Source: Gemmatimonadota bacterium
Lineage (GTDB): Bacteria; Gemmatimonadota; Gemmatimonadetes; Longimicrobiales; Gaopeijiaceae
Length of the DNA stretch: 64,000 nucleotides
Direction: 5' to 3'
Assembly: GCA_026706635.1 (NCBI GenBank)
Contig: JAPOYJ010000075.1
Span: forward strand, 62,001 to 126,000
In this document: piece after piece, positions 1 through 8,509 of the stretch
How positions within the stretch are numbered: the stretch's first letter is position 1
Layout of the letters: each line of letters begins with the position of its first letter
Translations under genes and position numbers: made by a program
The notes under the pieces: generated by a model
What the model was told of the DNA's origin: nothing
The model's input: only the letters and a program-made list of their open reading frames with translations
The model's database searches: none

Positions 1-708
1 CGCAACGACCTCTCTGACTGGCAGAATCTGGCCCGTGAGGTTGATCATATGGCAGAGCAGAACCAGTCGCGTGCGGGGCCCGATCGCCTCCTCGAAGCTC
101 CTCACCACCACCTCGGGGTCCTCGGCGGGGACGGGCACCCGGACCAGCCGCATGACGATCCCCTCGCGACGCTCCCGCTGGCGGAAGGTGGTGATCATGC
201 GGCCGTAGTCCTGCGTGGTGGTGACGACCTCGTCGCCGGGCTTCAGGTCGTATCCGAGCTGACAGATCTGCAGGCTCTCGGAGGCGTTGCGGGTCAGCGC
301 CACCTCCTCTGGATGCACTCCCCACTCGCGGGCCAGGCGGGCGCGCACCCCCTCGCGCTGCGGCTCCAGCACCCGTCTCATCGTGTACGACGGTGCGGTG
401 TGCGAGTAGTCCAGGTGGCGCTTCATCGCCTCCTGCACGAAGGCCGGCGAGGGGCTGACGGCGCCGTTGTTCAGGTTGACCAGCGACCGGTCAACGGTGA
501 AGGCCCTGGCCACCGCGGCCCAGAAGGTCTCGTCGCCGGCTGTCTCGGCGGGGGACCCGGGGTGGGCGGCGAGCTCCCCGGCGATCTCCGTCGCGCTCGC
601 CGACAGCGCCGCCACATGGGCCGCGCCGAGCACCCCGACGGCCGAGCCGACGAAGCTCCGCCTGCCGATCGCCCTACCGGGGGCGGGGTTCAGTCGATCG
701 ATAGGCAT
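1..708 (-). CDS. Class V aminotransferase (isopenicillin-N epimerase-like), partial, Tat-exported
   Basis: The minus strand is open from an ATG at 708 to the window edge: 236 residues with no stop, so the C-terminal part lies outside. The N-terminus has a twin-arginine signal (RRSFVG near residue 17, then a hydrophobic run rich in A, V, G and L). The mature part reads as the N-terminal half of a class V PLP aminotransferase: a NNGAVSPSP segment, a TRNASES phosphate-binding segment, and a later hydrophobic strand with LLCHMINLTGQ. Exported class V enzymes of the epimerase/desulfurase fold are known. The PLP lysine is not in the window, so activity and substrate cannot be judged. Divergent from RNase Z with about 170 bp between them. 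Confidence 0.8.
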   Translation of the reverse strand, partial: MPIDRLNPAPGRAIGRRSFVGSAVGVLGAAHVAALSASATEIAGELAAHPGSPAETAGDETFWAAVARAFTVDRSLVNLNNGAVSPSPAFVQEAMKRHLDYSHTAPSYTMRRVLEPQREGVRARLAREWGVHPEEVALTRNASESLQICQLGYDLKPGDEVVTTTQDYGRMITTFRQRERREGIVMRLVRVPVPAEDPEVVVRSFEEAIGPRTRLVLLCHMINLTGQILPVREVVA

Positions 709-877
709 CGTGATGGGATCGTAGCACCGCCGCCAAAGGGTCGGCAAGGTCAGCCGCGCGAGGTTGTCCACCAACGGCGGACGAGCGAGGCGCGTTGCCA
801 AACGGGGCGTCCACGATAGAATTCGACCTCCCCGCTCACCCCGCACTCCGTCGCCATTGCGGCGAAATGCCGCCCTA

Positions 878-1792
878 ATGATCCGAATTCGCTTCCTCGG
901 CACCGCCGCCGCCCGCCCGACCGTGCGGCGCAACGTTGCCGGAATCGCCGTGCAGCGAGAGGGCGAGTCCTTCCTCTGGGACTGCGGCGAGGGCACACAG
1001 CGGCAGATGATGCGCTACGGCACCGGCTTCTCCTTCAACCACATCTTCATCACGCACGCCCACGCGGACCACATCCTCGGCCTGCCGGGACTGCTGCGCA
1101 CCATGGGGCTGCAGGGCAGGGAGGAGGGCATGACGGTCTATGGGCCCAAAGGGACGGAGGGGCGACTTAGGGAGGCGGTCCGGCTCGGTGCGCAGCGCTC
1201 GCCCTTTCCGGTCGAGGTGCGGGGACTCGAGGCCGGTGCCAGGGTGGAGTTCGAGGGCTGGGCGGTGCACGCCTACCCCGCGAACCACGGCGTGCCCGCG
1301 CTCGGCTACGCCCTGGTCGAGGAGGTCCGCCTCGGGCGCTTCGACCCGGAGGCCGCGCGGAGGCTGGGGGTGCCGGAGGGACCGCTCTTCGGGAAACTGC
1401 ACCGAGGCGAGGCGGTCGTTGTCGATGGCAGGGAGGTCGCGCCTGCAGACGTGGTTGGCCCCCCGCGACGTGGGCGCAAGGTGGTGTACAGCGGCGACAC
1501 GCGCCCCACCCGCGATACCGTCGAGATCGCGCGCGGCGCCGAGCTGCTGATCCACGAGGCGACCTTCGGTGCCGACGAGGTCGCTCGTGCCAGGGAAACG
1601 CGCCACTCCACCTCGGCCGAGGCTGCACGAGTGGCTCTCCGGGCCGGCGTTCAGGAGCTCGTCCTGACGCACATCTCGGCCCGCCACTCGGAGAATCCGG
1701 CGCGGCTGAAGGCTGGCGGCCGAAAGGTCTTCCCCGCCTGCAGGGTGGCCCGCGACGGCCTCGAGATCGAGATCGGATATCGGGACGGATAA
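878..1792 (+). CDS. rnz: Ribonuclease Z
   Basis: 304-residue metallo-beta-lactamase-fold endonuclease that matures tRNA 3' ends. The N-terminus MIRIRFLGTAAARPT is the usual RNase Z start, followed by a DCGEGTQRQM motif and the zinc-binding HAHADH (HxHxDH) at about residue 65. Further family signatures are the NHG near the exosite region, YSGDTRP at about residue 205, HEATF, the HSTS motif and a C-terminal THISARHS. The reading frame is open upstream, but the ATG at 878 gives the normal length and the canonical first strand. Distinguished from general hydrolases by GEGTQ, HEATF and HSTS together. Confidence 0.95.
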   Translation: MIRIRFLGTAAARPTVRRNVAGIAVQREGESFLWDCGEGTQRQMMRYGTGFSFNHIFITHAHADHILGLPGLLRTMGLQGREEGMTVYGPKGTEGRLREAVRLGAQRSPFPVEVRGLEAGARVEFEGWAVHAYPANHGVPALGYALVEEVRLGRFDPEAARRLGVPEGPLFGKLHRGEAVVVDGREVAPADVVGPPRRGRKVVYSGDTRPTRDTVEIARGAELLIHEATFGADEVARARETRHSTSAEAARVALRAGVQELVLTHISARHSENPARLKAGGRKVFPACRVARDGLEIEIGYRDG

Positions 1793-1810
1793 CTGTCCCC
1801 AGAGACGAGC

Positions 1811-1909
1811 CTCCCGCGGCGGCGAGTAGCGCCGCTTCCCAGCTGGACCGCTTTCCTCGACTGCCTACAGTGTAATGTGTGCTTTACAATATGTAATCCA
1901 TGGTTTACA
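1811..1909 (-). repeat. Intergenic repeat copy with twin TGTAA-N8-TTACA tip
   Basis: Copy of the dispersed repeat described in the findings, in the reversed orientation. 1811-1870 aligns with the core of the 40581-40695 copy (CTCCC.CGGC, then GCTGGAC.GCTT and CTCG.CTG in the same order). 1871-1888 and 1892-1909 are two 18-bp TGTAA-N8-TTACA palindromes separated by 3 bp. The outer GTGGACAAA box is not recognisable here. Confidence 0.7.
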
Positions 1910-1911
1910 AT
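1883..1911 (+). promoter_or_regulatory. Predicted sigma70-type promoter for aroA-cmk
   Basis: TTTACA (1883-1888) and TACAAT (1906-1911) are exactly 17 bp apart, close to the TTGACA/TATAAT consensus, about 60 bp before the aroA-cmk start. Both hexamers are formed by the right arms of the two palindromes in the repeat. No transcription data support it. Confidence 0.55.
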
Positions 1912-1969
1912 TCCCGTAAGGTGGCGTGAGATTGTCTAGGCAGTCCCCGTTGACCGGACCGTAGCGGCG

Positions 1970-4036
1970 GTGCCTTGGCGAATAGCCGTCCCCGCGGACA
2001 AGTCGATCGCCCAGCGCGCGCTGATCCTCTCGGCGATGGCGTCTGGCGAGAGCCTCCTGCGGGGGGCGCTCGGTGGGTTGGACACACGCTCCACGGCAGC
2101 CGCCCTCGCCGCCCTCGGCGCAGAGGTCTCGCGTCCGGGAGGGGGCGGCCCGGGCGACCTTCGGATCTTTGGGCGCGGCCTCGGGAGCTGGAGCGCTCCC
2201 GATGGGGTTCTCGAGCTGGGCAACAGCGGAACCGGGGCCCGGCTCCTGGCGGGTGCGATCGCCGCCCATCCGATCTCGGCGGTGCTGGCGGGAGATAGGT
2301 CGCTCTCCCGTCGGCCGATGGCCCGTATTGCGAGGCCGCTTGCTCGGATGGGCGCCGCAGTCGAGTACCTGGAGATGCCTGGGCGGCTACCGATGAGGGT
2401 GACGGGGGGGTCGCTCGCGCCGCTCGTCCACGAGAGCTCGGTGGCGAGCGCTCAGGTCAAGAGCTCGCTCCTGCTCGCCGGCGTTGGGGCGGGCGTGCCG
2501 ATCGAGGTGCGCGAGCCTACCCGGTCGCGCGACCACACCGAGAGGTTGCTCGAAGCGATGGGCGCGGCCGTGGCGGAGGGGGAGGCGGATGGCGGGTGGC
2601 GAGTCCGCGTGCCCCGGCCGCCGTCGCGTCTGGAGCCGATCGAGCTCGAGATTCCAGGCGATTTTTCGTCGGCGGCCTCCCTAGTCACGGCGTGGGTGCT
2701 TGGGCGTCCGGGCGACGCCATCGAGGTGAGGGGTGTGGGTGTGAACCCTACGCGCACCGGCTTCCTCGGCGTACTTTCCCGGATGGGCGTCAGCGTCGAG
2801 GTCGCGGAGCGCGAACGGCGGGCCGGAGAGGCGGTCGGAGAGGTGCGGGTGTGGGCACCCTCCGAGCGACTGCGGCCCGTGGAGGTCGGGCGCGACGAGG
2901 TCCCGGCCCTGATCGACGAGCTGCCGCTCGTCGCCGTCCTGGCGGCTCGCGCCGAGGGGGTTACCACGATCACCGGGGCGGGCGAGCTCCGGGTCAAGGA
3001 GAGCGACCGCCTGGAGACCCTCGCCCGAAACCTCCAGCGGGTTGGCGTAGCCGCCGAGGAGACGCCCGACGGACTCGTGGTCGAGGGCACCGGTCGTCGC
3101 CTGTGGGGCGAGGTACGCTCCTTCGGCGACCACCGCATCGCAATGGCCTTCGGAGCGCTGAACGCCGACCCCGGGTGCAGCGTGGAGGTGCTCGACGGGG
3201 AGGTGGCCGAGGTCAGCTACCCGGGCTTCTGGCGGGCGCTGGCGAGGATGCGGAGCGGGGAGGGCGGGGGCAGCCCCTCCCAGGCGACCGCTCCGGGGGC
3301 CGGGCCCGAGTTCGACGCGGCTGCCGAGGACACCCCGGAAGCGCGCCCCGATCCCGACTGCCTGGTCGTCGCAATCGACGGCGCCGCCGCCTCCGGCAAG
3401 TCCACGACGTCGCGCGAGGTGGCCGAACTTCTCGGGTACCGCCACCTGGATTCCGGGGCGCTCTACCGCGCCGTGGCCGCACAGCTCGTCGCCGATGGGA
3501 TGGGCGAGGGCGCCCTCGGCGAGATGACGGCCGAATGGGTGAACGGACTCGCGATCCAGCTCCTCTGGAAGGGAGGGCGGATGGAGCTCCGAAGCCGGGG
3601 CCGCCGGATCGCAGAGAGCGAGCGTCGCGACGAGCGGGTCAACGCCATCGTGTCGCAGGTGGCGGCCAGCCCGGTCGTGCGCGACTACCTGCTGCCGATG
3701 CAGCGCACCTCCGCCAAGGGCCCCGGCCTCGTCGCCGAGGGGCGCGACATCGGCACGGTGGTCTTTCCCGACGCGGCGGTGAAGGTGTTTCTCCAGGCCG
3801 ACGCCAGGGTGCGGGCGACGAGGCGCCTCCTGCAGAGGGGTGCCCGGCGGCCCAGCGAGGCCGAGGTCGGGGCCGAGGCCGCGAAGCTCCTCCTCAGGGA
3901 TCGGAGGGACGCGTCTCGCGCCGCTGCGCCGCTTCGCCGAGCCACCGACGCGGTTCTGATCGACACCACGGCCACGAGCCCGTCGGAGCAGGTACGGATG
4001 ATCGTCGAACTCGTTCGCGGTGCTCGCTCTTCCTGA
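1970..4036 (+). CDS. aroA-cmk: Fused EPSP synthase / cytidylate kinase
   Basis: A single 688-residue frame carries two enzymes. Residues 1-430 are 3-phosphoshikimate 1-carboxyvinyltransferase (shikimate pathway step 6): DKSIAQRALIL, NSGTGARLL, GDRSLSRRPM, SAQVKSSLLLAG, RDHTERLL, DELPLVAVLAA, RVKESDRLE and DHRIAMAFGAL are all present in order. A proline/glycine-rich linker of about 35 residues follows. Residues about 464-688 are CMP kinase: P-loop DGAAASGKST, HLDSGALYRA, GRDIGTVVFPDA and a RDRRDASR segment. No stop or restart separates the halves. Start taken as GTG 1970, which places the active-site DKS at residue 10; an in-frame stop lies at 1937. aroA and cmk are often neighbours, and fusions are known in some bacteria. 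No rpsA follows. Confidence 0.93.
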   Translation: MPWRIAVPADKSIAQRALILSAMASGESLLRGALGGLDTRSTAAALAALGAEVSRPGGGGPGDLRIFGRGLGSWSAPDGVLELGNSGTGARLLAGAIAAHPISAVLAGDRSLSRRPMARIARPLARMGAAVEYLEMPGRLPMRVTGGSLAPLVHESSVASAQVKSSLLLAGVGAGVPIEVREPTRSRDHTERLLEAMGAAVAEGEADGGWRVRVPRPPSRLEPIELEIPGDFSSAASLVTAWVLGRPGDAIEVRGVGVNPTRTGFLGVLSRMGVSVEVAERERRAGEAVGEVRVWAPSERLRPVEVGRDEVPALIDELPLVAVLAARAEGVTTITGAGELRVKESDRLETLARNLQRVGVAAEETPDGLVVEGTGRRLWGEVRSFGDHRIAMAFGALNADPGCSVEVLDGEVAEVSYPGFWRALARMRSGEGGGSPSQATAPGAGPEFDAAAEDTPEARPDPDCLVVAIDGAAASGKSTTSREVAELLGYRHLDSGALYRAVAAQLVADGMGEGALGEMTAEWVNGLAIQLLWKGGRMELRSRGRRIAESERRDERVNAIVSQVAASPVVRDYLLPMQRTSAKGPGLVAEGRDIGTVVFPDAAVKVFLQADARVRATRRLLQRGARRPSEAEVGAEAAKLLLRDRRDASRAAAPLRRATDAVLIDTTATSPSEQVRMIVELVRGARSS

Positions 4037-4421
4037 TCCGCCGAGGCGATCCGTGGGAGGTTAGATTCGAGTCCCGAAGGGTCTGGGCAGGCCGGGATCA
4101 GGGCCGTCCGCCACACGAATCGAGAGCGCACCCAGTCTTGCGCGGCTGGCGGGTGGTCCACACACTGCCAGCGTCCATCGGAAGTCTTCGGAGGGGGCGC
4201 TCCACTGGCGATATCCGCCGGGCCGCCCGCCGAATGCAAGAGCCGGTGCGAGCCGGTCGGCCAGTCCGTCCGCGCTCCCCGGCGAACAGGCGGGGGTTTC
4301 GCCCTTCCGGTGTTTCTCCTCACAACTGCCCGGCCTTGCCCGGCCGGGCCGGCGACAGAGACCATCGACGAGAGGAGCGCTGGCGATGCGGCCTGGCTGA
4401 ACCCTTCCGATTGCCCTGTCG
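4037..4421. other. 385-bp gap without a recognised gene
   Basis: No coding frame with recognisable content and no tRNA. The end of the gap carries a direct repeat of GCCCGGCC around 4327-4346 that merges into a CCGGCCGGG palindrome, able to form a strong hairpin. A purine-rich GAGAGGAG precedes an ATG at 4385 that opens only a few codons, so I do not call it a gene. The gap presumably holds the promoter of the beta-propeller gene. Confidence 0.5.
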
Positions 4422-5630
4422 GTGGCCGTGCGGCGAAAGAGCGGAGCTACGGCGAAGCTGACGGCCCCCGGCGCGGCCTGCGCTTCCGCGCTCCGCTGGG
4501 CGGCGGCGCTCGTGTCCGTAGTGGCGGCCTTCGTGCCGCAGCCCTCCCGAGCGCAGCCCGCCGACACGCTCGAGCGCCAGTGGGAGCGGGTGAGCTTCGA
4601 CACGCTGCCTCTCGTTCGGGCCTCTGTTCTGCTGGCGACGTCGTGGGGCGAGGTCTGGGTAACCGATGTCGGAGAACGCGCCGTCTTCCGGTGGTCCGCC
4701 ATGGGCGAGGAGCTGTCCCGCGTTGGCGGCGTGGGCGAGGGGCCGGGCGAGTACCTTCGCCCCGGACTCCTGATCGAGATGGACGGCGATTCCGTCGGCC
4801 TTTGGGACCGCCAACTGCAGCGGATCAGCTTCTTCGGGCCGGACGGGAAGTTTCTTAGCGCAAGGATAATCCCTGTGGCTATAGGTGCCCATGGGTTCGT
4901 AAGAGCCATGAGCTTGCGGGGCGACACGGTCCTGGCGATGACGATGACAAATCCTGGCGTTGAGCCATCTCCACGGGACAACCAGGCCGTGTTGTGGCGG
5001 TTTGTCGGTGCCGATCTCCGGCCCGACTCCCTGTTCGCCATGCGAGATGAGAGCGTGGTGACCAGTCGCGGCGACATACTAACGCGTTTCTGGGCTCCCT
5101 ATAATGGCAGGGCATACGCGTTCTTCTCGAATCAGGGAGGCGTCCTCGCAGGCCACGGCGAGGACAGTGCGCTGTCGGTGCTGGACGGTCGTGGGCGCGA
5201 GACGCGGCGGGTCGAACTGGACCTTCCCTCGCCCCTCGCGGTGACTAGCGCGTATCGGGAGTACTTCACGGACTCGCTGCGCCTAGCGCTTGCGGACGGT
5301 ATAACGCGAACGGGAGCTAGCCCCGCCGCCGTCGCCATGCTGCGAGAATCGCACAGGCACCTGCTTCCAAGTCTCGAGTTTCCCGACTACCACCCGCGCT
5401 ACACCGACGCGTTCCAGGACGCGACCGGCTCGCTCTGGCTGCGAATGGCCGCCCCGTCGGACGCGGAGCATGTCGAGTGGCGGGCTTACGACCATATGAC
5501 CGGCGACCATCTGCGGTCGGTGTTCCTGCCCAACGGTGCCTTCCTGAATACGCGAACCGACGGGACGGCGTTCTTCGTGACTCAGGCGGACGAGCTAGGT
5601 CGATCTTGGCTGGTGAAGTACGGACGGTAG
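4422..5630 (+). CDS. Secreted six-bladed beta-propeller protein (propeller 1)
   Basis: 402 residues beginning at GTG 4422. Basic N-terminus, a hydrophobic segment (WAAALVSVVAAFVP) and a likely cleavage at SRAQ near residue 45, so an exported protein. After that come repeated WVTD, VGLWD, FFGPDG-type strands typical of NHL/TolB-like six-bladed propellers, with the signature GGVGEGPGEY at about residue 105 and a C-terminal WLVKYGR blade-closing strand. It shares the GEGPGE signature and overall plan with the proteins at 33470, 51109, 52769 and 53979, but is otherwise divergent. It is followed 91 bp later by a Cys-rich secreted peptide, which suggests a functional pair. No catalytic motif; likely a binding or scaffolding protein. 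Confidence 0.8.
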   Translation: MAVRRKSGATAKLTAPGAACASALRWAAALVSVVAAFVPQPSRAQPADTLERQWERVSFDTLPLVRASVLLATSWGEVWVTDVGERAVFRWSAMGEELSRVGGVGEGPGEYLRPGLLIEMDGDSVGLWDRQLQRISFFGPDGKFLSARIIPVAIGAHGFVRAMSLRGDTVLAMTMTNPGVEPSPRDNQAVLWRFVGADLRPDSLFAMRDESVVTSRGDILTRFWAPYNGRAYAFFSNQGGVLAGHGEDSALSVLDGRGRETRRVELDLPSPLAVTSAYREYFTDSLRLALADGITRTGASPAAVAMLRESHRHLLPSLEFPDYHPRYTDAFQDATGSLWLRMAAPSDAEHVEWRAYDHMTGDHLRSVFLPNGAFLNTRTDGTAFFVTQADELGRSWLVKYGR

Positions 5631-5721
5631 GACGGTTGAGTTGAGAGAGTCCGGCCCGGTCTCTCCGGGGGGACGGACCCAGTGAGTGAACAGCCCGGAG
5701 GAGAAAAACAGGAGAGTCGAT

Positions 5722-6108
5722 ATGGGGATCAAGGCTGCAATCCTAGCAATGGCCATGGGGCTCGGCGGTCCATTCGCCAGCGCCGGACCGGCGTGGTCGT
5801 CGCTGCCCGGCGGCGACGATCTGCCAGTGAGTCTGGACCCGCCTTCCCTAGCGGTGGTGGTGTGTCCAGAAGCGGACCCGTTCTTCGATCCCGCAGAGGC
5901 CTTCCCCCACGAACGGGTCATTCTGATTCTCACCGAGTGTGAGGAGGGCGAGGTGGAATGCTGTCCAGATTGTTACAGGTGCTGTTCATCTGGCCCACCC
6001 GATTGGCCGGTGTGCTGCGGCAATTGTTTCCCGACTTACTGCTCTCCGGGAGATAAGTGTCCGAAGTGTAGGCCTGATATCATCGGAAGCGGCGGTCCTC
6101 TACGGTAG
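5722..6108 (+). CDS. Small secreted cysteine-rich peptide (13 Cys)
   Basis: 128 residues from ATG 5722, chosen because AGGAGA lies 7 bases upstream; the frame is open further upstream but without such a site. The first 25 residues form a signal peptide (MGIKAAILAMAMGLGG...). The mature chain is acidic and proline-rich, and its last 60 residues hold 12 of 13 cysteines, with CC pairs and CxxC spacings (ECCPDC, RCC, VCCGNC, DKCPKC). I do not recognise the family. The cysteine density implies many disulfides or metal binding outside the cytoplasm. It lies directly downstream of propeller 1, mirroring the peptide/propeller cluster at 50.8-56.5 kb. A hairpin follows the stop. Confidence 0.65.
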   Translation: MGIKAAILAMAMGLGGPFASAGPAWSSLPGGDDLPVSLDPPSLAVVVCPEADPFFDPAEAFPHERVILILTECEEGEVECCPDCYRCCSSGPPDWPVCCGNCFPTYCSPGDKCPKCRPDIIGSGGPLR

Positions 6109-6128
6109 AACACGCCGTGCCATTGGGA

Positions 6129-6155
6129 CCCGCCGGGAGACTGGAGCCCGGCGGG
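6129..6155 (+). terminator. GC hairpin after the Cys-rich peptide gene
   Basis: Perfect 9-bp inverted repeat CCCGCCGGG / CCCGGCGGG with a 9-base loop, 21 bp past the peptide stop. There is no T tract, so a factor-independent terminator is not certain, but it is well placed to end the propeller-peptide transcript. Confidence 0.5.
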
Positions 6156-6222
6156 CCCCACGGCGGGCAGATAGCTCCTCGACTTACCGCCCCCCGCCTG
6201 TCCAAGCCACGGGCACGAGCAT

Positions 6223-6342
6223 TGTAAACTATAGATTACACATTGTAAATCACAGTTTACAGTATGGACAGGCGGGCTACGCGGTCCAGCGGGGACGCAG
6301 TGCCCCTCCCGCCGCCATAGGGTTTGTCCACGCACTCCTAGG
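6223..6342 (+). repeat. Complete intergenic repeat copy
   Basis: Begins with two TGTAA-N8-TTACA palindromes (6223-6240 and 6244-6261, 3 bp apart), continues with a GGACAGGCG.GC..CGCGG.CCAGCGG core and ends in a TTTGTCCACG...CTCCTAGG box. It aligns in the same order with 22544-22664 and, reversed, with 31535-31657 and 40581-40695. It fills the space between two converging genes. Confidence 0.75.
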
Positions 6343-6348
6343 ATCTTC

Positions 6349-7176
6349 TCATCTCTCGAGGAGCGGCAGCTGTTCGCCGCGACTAGCGCTACGGAGCTTC
6401 GCCAGGTCGATCATCTCCGTCGGGTCGGTCGGGCTGGCCACCAGTACATCCCCCAGGTAGCCCCTCCTGGCCAGGGCGCTCCGCATCGTCCTCTCCGCGA
6501 GGCCGGGTCTGTTCGACTCCGCCGAGAGGTGGGCGAGCACGACCACGGCGAGCCTGGGGCCGAGCAGCTCGCAGACGAGCTCGGCCGCCGCGCGGTTCGA
6601 GAGATGGCCGTGACTCGAGGCGATGCGCGCCTTCACCTGCGGCGGGTAGGGGGCCGACCAGACCAGCGCCTCGTCGTGATTCGACTCGACTATGAGCGCG
6701 TCGCACTCGGCAAGCACGTGTCTGGCCAGCGCCGTCGGTCTCCCGAGGTCCGTGGCCACGCCCAGGCGCAGACCCGAAGCCCCCTCCACAACCGCCATCG
6801 CGACCGGATCGGCGGCGTCGTGCACGGTGGCGAATGGCTCGACTACCAGGTCACCCACCTCGAAGGGCCGGCCGGGCCGGTATGTCCTGAGCGTCTCCTG
6901 GCCCCTGAAGAGCTTGCCGCACGCCGCCAGCGTCCCGTCGGTAAGCGCCAGCGGGGTACCGTGCGCCCTGGCGAAGACCCCCGCGCCACGAACATGGTCG
7001 GTGTGCTCGTGGGTCAGAACCACGAGGTCGATCTCCTCGGGCGCCACTCCCATAGCCTTCATTCGCCGTGTCAATTCACGTCCGCTAAATCCTGCATCTA
7101 TAAGTAGATGAGTCGATCCGGCCGCAACCAGCGTCGCATTGCCGCCGCTACCGCTCCCGAGGACCGTGAAGCGCAC
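6349..7176 (-). CDS. YycJ/WalJ-type metallo-beta-lactamase-fold hydrolase
   Basis: 275 residues from GTG 7176. It opens with MRFTVLGSGSGGNATLV, the hallmark of the YycJ branch of the metallo-beta-lactamase fold. The metal motif THEHTDH is at about residue 55, a later HDAADP provides another metal histidine, followed by the GVATDLGRPT and SNHD segments and SSGHLSN near residue 190. Family members are cytoplasmic and probably act as nucleases or phosphodiesterases; a link to cell-wall stress is reported in Firmicutes. The substrate cannot be told from sequence. Runs in the same direction as the two sugar-nucleotide genes upstream but is probably unrelated to them. Confidence 0.85.
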   Translation of the reverse strand: MRFTVLGSGSGGNATLVAAGSTHLLIDAGFSGRELTRRMKAMGVAPEEIDLVVLTHEHTDHVRGAGVFARAHGTPLALTDGTLAACGKLFRGQETLRTYRPGRPFEVGDLVVEPFATVHDAADPVAMAVVEGASGLRLGVATDLGRPTALARHVLAECDALIVESNHDEALVWSAPYPPQVKARIASSHGHLSNRAAAELVCELLGPRLAVVVLAHLSAESNRPGLAERTMRSALARRGYLGDVLVASPTDPTEMIDLAKLRSASRGEQLPLLER

Positions 7177-7213
7177 CGGTCAGCCCCCCACGCCGAGCAG
7201 CGGCGAGATCCGG

Positions 7214-8509
7214 TCAGCTGTGCGCTTCACCGCCGCGCTGCGACCCCGTCTCCCGGAAGATCCGCCGATAGAGCCTCCGCATCCCCTCCCCCGGCTCGCA
7301 CCCCCTCCGCCCCATCACCCGGCCCGCCGTCTCGAGGAAGCGATCGATCTCGTAGTCGACCGCGCCCTCGGGACCGCACCAGGAGAAGGGAGGAACCTCC
7401 CTAGGGGCCAGCGTGCCGCCGAAGACATTCGACCCGGCACCAACGACTGCGCCCGTGTCGAGCAGGGTGCCGATTCCGGTCCGGACGTGGTCGCCGATCA
7501 GGCAGCCAGCCTTGGTCAGCCCGGTCTCGACCCGCCTGCCGCCCGCCTGCGAGCGCACCGGTCCGTAGCTGTTCTTGAGGTCGGAGTTGGTGGTGAGGGC
7601 GCCGAGGTTCACCCAGCGCCCGAGGACGGCGTGTCCCACGAAGCCGTCGTGCGCCTTGTTGGAGTAGCCGAGCACGATGGAGGACTCGATCTCGCCGCGC
7701 ACCTTACAGCGCGGGCCGATGCTCGAGGCCGTCAGCGTGCCCCCGAGGACGACCGAGTGGGCACCGATGAAAGTGGGGCCGCTGACCCGGCAGGGGGCCA
7801 TGATGCGCGCCCCTTCGCCAATAACGAGCGGCCCCTTCGTAGTGTCGATCACGGAGCCGGGCTCGACGACTGCGCCATCGCCGATGCAGAGGGGAGCATC
7901 GCCGACCCTGACGACCCCCGCGGGAGCGTCGGAGGGGGCGAACGACCCGGCGTCTCCCGCGATTCGCCCCGGATTGCCCCGCATCAGCATCCACGGAGAC
8001 TCGATCAGCTCTCCGGCAACGGCCACCGACGGCCAGCTGCGCCACTCCTCCCAGCTCGACCAGTCGCCCTCCAGGAGGCCGCGCCTCGGGGCGGAGCCGT
8101 CGGGGATCCAGGCGCCTACCGGCTGGCCGTCCCCCGTCGGCCCGCCGGCATCCGTCCGCATGCCAGCGTCTCCAACGTCCGCCAGGAGGACCGTAGCTTC
8201 CCCGAAATCGGCAGGATCACCGCTGCCTCGCACGGCGAAGCGGCTGCAGAGGAACAGCTTTCCCCCATCGGCCCCAACCTCGTCGCCCGGGATGCACGGT
8301 GGTGCCCCCGCTTCCGCGAAGCCGATGAGCCGCTCCCCGGCCAGGTGCCCTTCGCACCGCACCCCCCAGAGGCGCTCGGCGCTTGCCCGGAGCGTTCGCG
8401 TTCCGTAGAGCATCTCGCCCACAGGGCGCGTCACCGAGAAGGGCAGCCAGCCCCGCGCGGTCTCGTCGTCGTAGAGGAAGAGGCGTTGGATCCTCACGCT
8501 AGCTGTCAC
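7214..8509 (-). CDS. GlmU-like sugar-phosphate nucleotidyltransferase
   Basis: 431 residues from GTG 8509, whose start overlaps the manC stop in a 4-base GTGA. The N-terminal half resembles the divergent nucleotidyltransferase domain of GlmU-related proteins (LFLYDDE...WLPFSVTRPVGEM), without the GG.G.R.P nucleotide loop seen in ManC. The C-terminal half, from about residue 210, is a left-handed beta-helix with hexapeptide repeats (GDGAVVEPGSVID, IGEGARIMAPCRV, NLGALTTNSDLKN, IGDHVRTGIGT). The NLGA..NSDLKN segment is typical of this GlmU-related family. Likely makes a nucleotide-activated sugar for a cell-surface polymer together with ManC. Confidence 0.8.
   Translation of the reverse strand: MTASVRIQRLFLYDDETARGWLPFSVTRPVGEMLYGTRTLRASAERLWGVRCEGHLAGERLIGFAEAGAPPCIPGDEVGADGGKLFLCSRFAVRGSGDPADFGEATVLLADVGDAGMRTDAGGPTGDGQPVGAWIPDGSAPRRGLLEGDWSSWEEWRSWPSVAVAGELIESPWMLMRGNPGRIAGDAGSFAPSDAPAGVVRVGDAPLCIGDGAVVEPGSVIDTTKGPLVIGEGARIMAPCRVSGPTFIGAHSVVLGGTLTASSIGPRCKVRGEIESSIVLGYSNKAHDGFVGHAVLGRWVNLGALTTNSDLKNSYGPVRSQAGGRRVETGLTKAGCLIGDHVRTGIGTLLDTGAVVGAGSNVFGGTLAPREVPPFSWCGPEGAVDYEIDRFLETAGRVMGRRGCEPGEGMRRLYRRIFRETGSQRGGEAHS

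Noticed and set aside
4066-4082. TTCGAGTCCC resembles a tRNA T-loop
   Set aside because: No matching acceptor, D or anticodon stems around it and no CCA end.
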